The notes under the pieces: model-generated
What the model was told of the DNA's origin: nothing
What the model saw: only the letters and a program-made list of their open reading frames with translations
Databases searched by the model: none
Origin: Candidatus Pelagibacter sp.
GTDB taxonomy: Bacteria; Pseudomonadota; Alphaproteobacteria; Pelagibacterales; Pelagibacteraceae
Length of the DNA stretch: 5,094 nt
NCBI GenBank assembly: GCA_028097785.1
Contig: JAOHFB010000040.1
Coordinates: forward strand, 1 to 5,094
Reading direction: 5' to 3'
Shown here: positions 4,684 through 5,094 of the stretch, piece after piece
Layout: each line of letters starts with the position of its first letter
Position numbering within the stretch: position 1 is the stretch's first letter
Position numbers and translations under genes: made by a program

Positions 4684-5094
4684 GTGAATCAGCCAAAAGT
4701 TAAATACTCTCTTTCTAATTGGGACCTAGCAACTGTAAACCCAAATTACAAAACATGGGATTGGAAAGATCTTTTTTGCTTTTGGGGCGTAAATGTTCAA
4801 AGCATCATAGGGTTTTCTTTAATAGCCTCACTTTATACTATTTATAGCTTAAGCACATTTATAGTTTTTTTTGGAACTATATTGGGCTCAATATTGGTTT
4901 ATTTTTTCTCAAATTTAATCGGTAAACCATCTCAAAAATATGGACTACCTTTTTCAGTTTTATTAAGGTCTTCGCTAGGGTTTAAAGGAGCAGAATTTTT
5001 CGGATTGACCAGAAGTATAGTTGGTATTTTTATGTTTGGAGTTCAAACATATTTTTTATCTAAAATAATTGGATACCTAATAAGAATTATAATT
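4684..5094 (+). CDS. NCS1-family nucleobase/hydantoin-type permease, N-terminal part (3' end outside window)
   Basis: A GTG at 4684 opens a frame that runs to the window edge (137 codons). An in-frame TAA at 4675-4677 lies just upstream, and GTG is the first usable start. No Shine-Dalgarno sequence is visible. The protein begins with the cytoplasmic NCS1 signature N-W-D-L-A then Y-K-T-W-D-W-K-D, followed by helix 1 with F-W-G-V-N-V-Q (33-39), helix 2 (about 58-76), the loop KYGLPFSVLLRSSLGFKGAE (85-104, matching the family's G-PF-V--R-S-G--GA pattern) and R110 with FGVQTY (118-123) in helix 3. NCS1 proteins are cation symporters for nucleobases, hydantoins, allantoin or thiamine-like compounds, with the LeuT fold. 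The residue before FGVQ is Met117, where the family usually has Trp. The family call is good; the substrate is not determined, and the rest (normally to about 450-500 residues) is unseen. Confidence 0.85.
   Translation, partial: MNQPKVKYSLSNWDLATVNPNYKTWDWKDLFCFWGVNVQSIIGFSLIASLYTIYSLSTFIVFFGTILGSILVYFFSNLIGKPSQKYGLPFSVLLRSSLGFKGAEFFGLTRSIVGIFMFGVQTYFLSKIIGYLIRIII

Noticed and set aside
1..5094. tRNA, rRNA, CRISPR array, insertion sequence or attachment site
   Set aside because: No cloverleaf, direct-repeat array, transposase or terminal repeats were seen; nearly all bases are accounted for by protein genes.

Overview
The window is AT-rich (roughly one third G+C by eye), tightly packed and entirely on the + strand. 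Genes abut or overlap by single bases, and codons mostly end in A or T. Together with the gene content (GMC alcohol dehydrogenase, TerC, TRAP transporter, NCS1 permease), this suggests a streamlined marine alphaproteobacterium, most likely of the SAR11/Pelagibacterales type. That placement is an inference from style and content; no marker gene is present.

Layout. (1) Positions 1-678 hold the C-terminal part of a choline-dehydrogenase-like GMC flavoprotein, followed with no gap by a complete TerC/YjbE-family membrane protein (679-1272). (2) A one-base overlap leads into the first 61 codons of a short-chain dehydrogenase/reductase (1272-1457). It stops after the N-terminal NAD(P)-binding part, and no remainder is found before the next gene, so I call it a truncated remnant. 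(3) A 61-base spacer with two perfect AT palindromes and a repeated GAGAGGG precedes a complete tripartite (TRAP) transporter: the periplasmic solute-binding protein (1519-2616), a strong intrinsic terminator (2634-2664), the small membrane subunit DctQ (2684-3322), and the large membrane subunit DctM (3323-4657), which starts directly after the dctQ stop. (4) A 26-base gap with a TATAAT element leads to the start of an NCS1-family nucleobase/hydantoin-type permease with a GTG start (4684), cut by the window edge.

How they work together. DctP captures a solute, probably a carboxylate, in the periplasm and delivers it to the DctQM sodium symporter. The terminator between dctP and dctQM would give many copies of the binding protein per membrane complex. 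The NCS1 permease adds a second, one-component uptake route. The upstream dehydrogenase and TerC genes look like a separate, older unit whose third gene was lost where the TRAP cassette now begins.

I found no RNA genes, CRISPR arrays, insertion sequences or clearly new system. The points most worth a second look are the truncated SDR at the cassette junction, sharply bounded G+C-rich codon patches inside dctM, a Cys-Cys pair in the DctP ligand motif, and loss of the usual substrate-stacking tryptophan in the NCS1 permease.
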